In this document: one piece after another, positions 4,633 through 5,387 of the stretch
Layout of the letters: the number at the start of each line of letters is the position of its first letter
Numbering within the stretch: the first letter of the stretch is position 1
NCBI GenBank assembly: GCA_012961655.1
Contig: DTYX01000337.1
Location: 1 to 5,387 of the forward strand
Length of the DNA: 5,387 bases
Direction of reading: 5' to 3'
DNA from: Candidatus Poribacteria bacterium
GTDB lineage: Bacteria; Poribacteria; WGA-4E; DTYX01
The notes under the pieces: model-generated
The model's input: the letters and a program-made list of their open reading frames with translations, nothing else
Database searches by the model: none
What the model was told of the DNA's origin: nothing
Made by a program: the position numbers and the translations under genes

Positions 4633-5256
4633 ATGAAAAGGGTTCTTTGTCTAATAGCAATTGTTACCATTGTAAGTTCTGGCTGTTCTGTATTGAAAGT
4701 ATTAGAATCATCAGAGCCTTTGACAAAGCCGGAAGTCAAAACTACCGAGGCGCCGCCAACTGTGGCGAAAAAAGAAGCCCAAAAGCTTCCCCCTGAAGCT
4801 AACAGCATCGCGGCGTTTCAGCAGATAGAAAATGCTATGCGCAGGTTAGCTCCAAGCGACCAATCGGGTGAATTTTCCCTTGTACAACTTAAGAAGGAAT
4901 CTGTAAAACAAAGGCTTCAAGGCGTATTGATAACCAATTTTGAGCTGGAGCATTTAAAAGCTCTTGTCGCATCGAAGAAAGCCCCAATTGTAATTATCAA
5001 AACCGCTGAAGGCGTCCAGAAATTTTTGGCGGTAACGGCTTATAAAGACGAAGGTGAACAGATGACATTGACGAATCCTTTCCGAAAAGAGACTGCCGAA
5101 ATGAAATATTCCGAGTTTGAGGCAGCTTGGAAGGAAGCAGGAACACCGCAGAGCGCGTTGATTTTGTCAGCCCGTTCCGTTAAAGCCGCACAGGTAAAAC
5201 AGATGCTGGCAGAATATTTGCCAGAGGAGAAACTGGCTAATCTGACCTTTAATTAA
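4633..5256 (+). CDS. Putative lipoprotein with a C39-like, probably inactive, domain
   Basis: I do not recognise a named family for this 207-residue protein. It starts with a signal sequence (MKRVLCLIAIVTIVSSGC) whose SSGC is an imperfect lipobox, so C18 would be lipidated and the protein anchored facing the periplasm. Residues about 20-58 are a Pro/Lys/Glu-rich linker. Residues about 62-180 recall the layout of C39-like cysteine peptidases: a helix, LVQLKKE, a segment like ELEHLKALVASKKAPIVII, then VQKFLAVTAYKDEGE, TNPF, and MKYSEFEAAW. In the active family the middle segment has a His (here Lys in VQKF) and an Asp in DP (here Asn), and the N-terminal helix has a Cys that is missing here. 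If the fold is right, this is a pseudo-enzyme or binding protein. ATG 4633 is preceded by AGGAGG (4619-4624) with 8-nt spacing. It has its own promoter. The fold assignment is inference by eye. Confidence 0.7.
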   Translation: MKRVLCLIAIVTIVSSGCSVLKVLESSEPLTKPEVKTTEAPPTVAKKEAQKLPPEANSIAAFQQIENAMRRLAPSDQSGEFSLVQLKKESVKQRLQGVLITNFELEHLKALVASKKAPIVIIKTAEGVQKFLAVTAYKDEGEQMTLTNPFRKETAEMKYSEFEAAWKEAGTPQSALILSARSVKAAQVKQMLAEYLPEEKLANLTFN

Positions 5257-5258
5257 TA

Positions 5259-5281
5259 ACGCTCTATTTATTGCAGAGTGT
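5259..5281 (+). terminator. Stem-loop just after the lipoprotein gene
   Basis: ACGCTCT (5259-5265) pairs with AGAGTGT (5275-5281) through seven pairs including one G-T, with a 9-nt loop. It begins 2 nt after the stop codon, a typical place for a 3' end structure. No T-run follows, so intrinsic termination is doubtful. Confidence 0.3.
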
Positions 5282-5318
5282 AGCAAATCATTAAAATTAG
5301 GAGGATGTGGGGATGGAA

Positions 5319-5350
5319 GAATGGAAGGATGAGAGAGCAACCTTCCATTC
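5319..5350. repeat. Perfect 10-bp inverted repeat near the right edge
   Basis: GAATGGAAGG (5319-5328) and CCTTCCATTC (5341-5350) form a perfect 10-bp stem with a 12-nt loop. The segment lies in the non-coding right end. A short open frame from ATG 5313, with AGGAGG at 5299-5304, runs through it for 22 codons, but it shows no recognisable protein features. Confidence 0.6.
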
Positions 5351-5387
5351 AGCTACACACATTGATAAATTGAGCGATTAATAATTA

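Noticed and set aside
4436..4636. Plus-strand frame of 66 codons after dapF.
   Set aside because: It crosses low-complexity DNA, the heptamer array and the lipoprotein promoter, has no ribosome binding site and resembles nothing.
5362..5387. Possible next promoter: TTGATA at 5362-5367 near the right edge.
   Set aside because: The matching -10 box would fall at or past the window end, so it cannot be judged.

Overview
The window looks like a chromosomal segment of a Gram-negative-type bacterium with moderate GC content. The evidence is two diaminopimelate-pathway genes (lysA, dapF), a putative lipoprotein, strong Shine-Dalgarno sites, and extended -10 sigma70-type promoters. Short palindromic repeats inside genes, BrnT/BrnA toxin-antitoxin debris, and secreted-protease and PAS/GAF signalling fragments would fit a poorly cultured lineage of the FCB/Poribacteria/KSB1 kind. 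That placement is an impression from style, not proof.

Layout. (1) Positions 1-308, minus strand: the 5' end of an exported protein, probably a subtilisin-family (S8) protease precursor, running off the left edge. (2) Positions 327-469: a divergent promoter region with two back-to-back extended -10 promoters. (3) Positions 470-1709, plus strand: a broken hybrid sensor. A PAS plus partial GAF protein stops inside the GAF domain, and a receiver domain lacking its first strand follows in another frame. The N-terminus of the first part is made of two perfect 30-bp repeats and a third, expanded copy. (4) Positions 1710-2022: a gene-free stretch with a good promoter for lysA. (5) Positions 2023-3279: intact lysA. 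(6) Positions 3280-3604: a graveyard with the first codons of a BrnT-like toxin, a palindromic element, the N-terminal half of a BrnA/CopG-type antitoxin and a TPR-like tail. (7) Positions 3605-4432: intact dapF. (8) Positions 4433-4632: non-coding DNA with a heptamer tandem repeat and an extended -10 promoter overlapped by a perfect 19-bp palindrome. (9) Positions 4633-5256: a lipoprotein-like protein that may be a catalytically dead C39-like domain. (10) Positions 5257-5387: non-coding DNA with hairpins.

How the genes work together. DapF makes meso-diaminopimelate and LysA decarboxylates it to L-lysine, so lysA and dapF form a lysine/peptidoglycan-precursor pair, probably on one transcript from the promoter at 1863-1891. 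The toxin-antitoxin debris sits inside that operon.

Most notable observation: a short palindromic repeat family occurs in, and is translated within, at least two unrelated genes (the protease-like gene and the sensor), with a likely relative in the toxin remnant. This resembles the behaviour of Rickettsia palindromic elements. One stem shows a compensatory base-pair change and one copy has an expanded hairpin tip.
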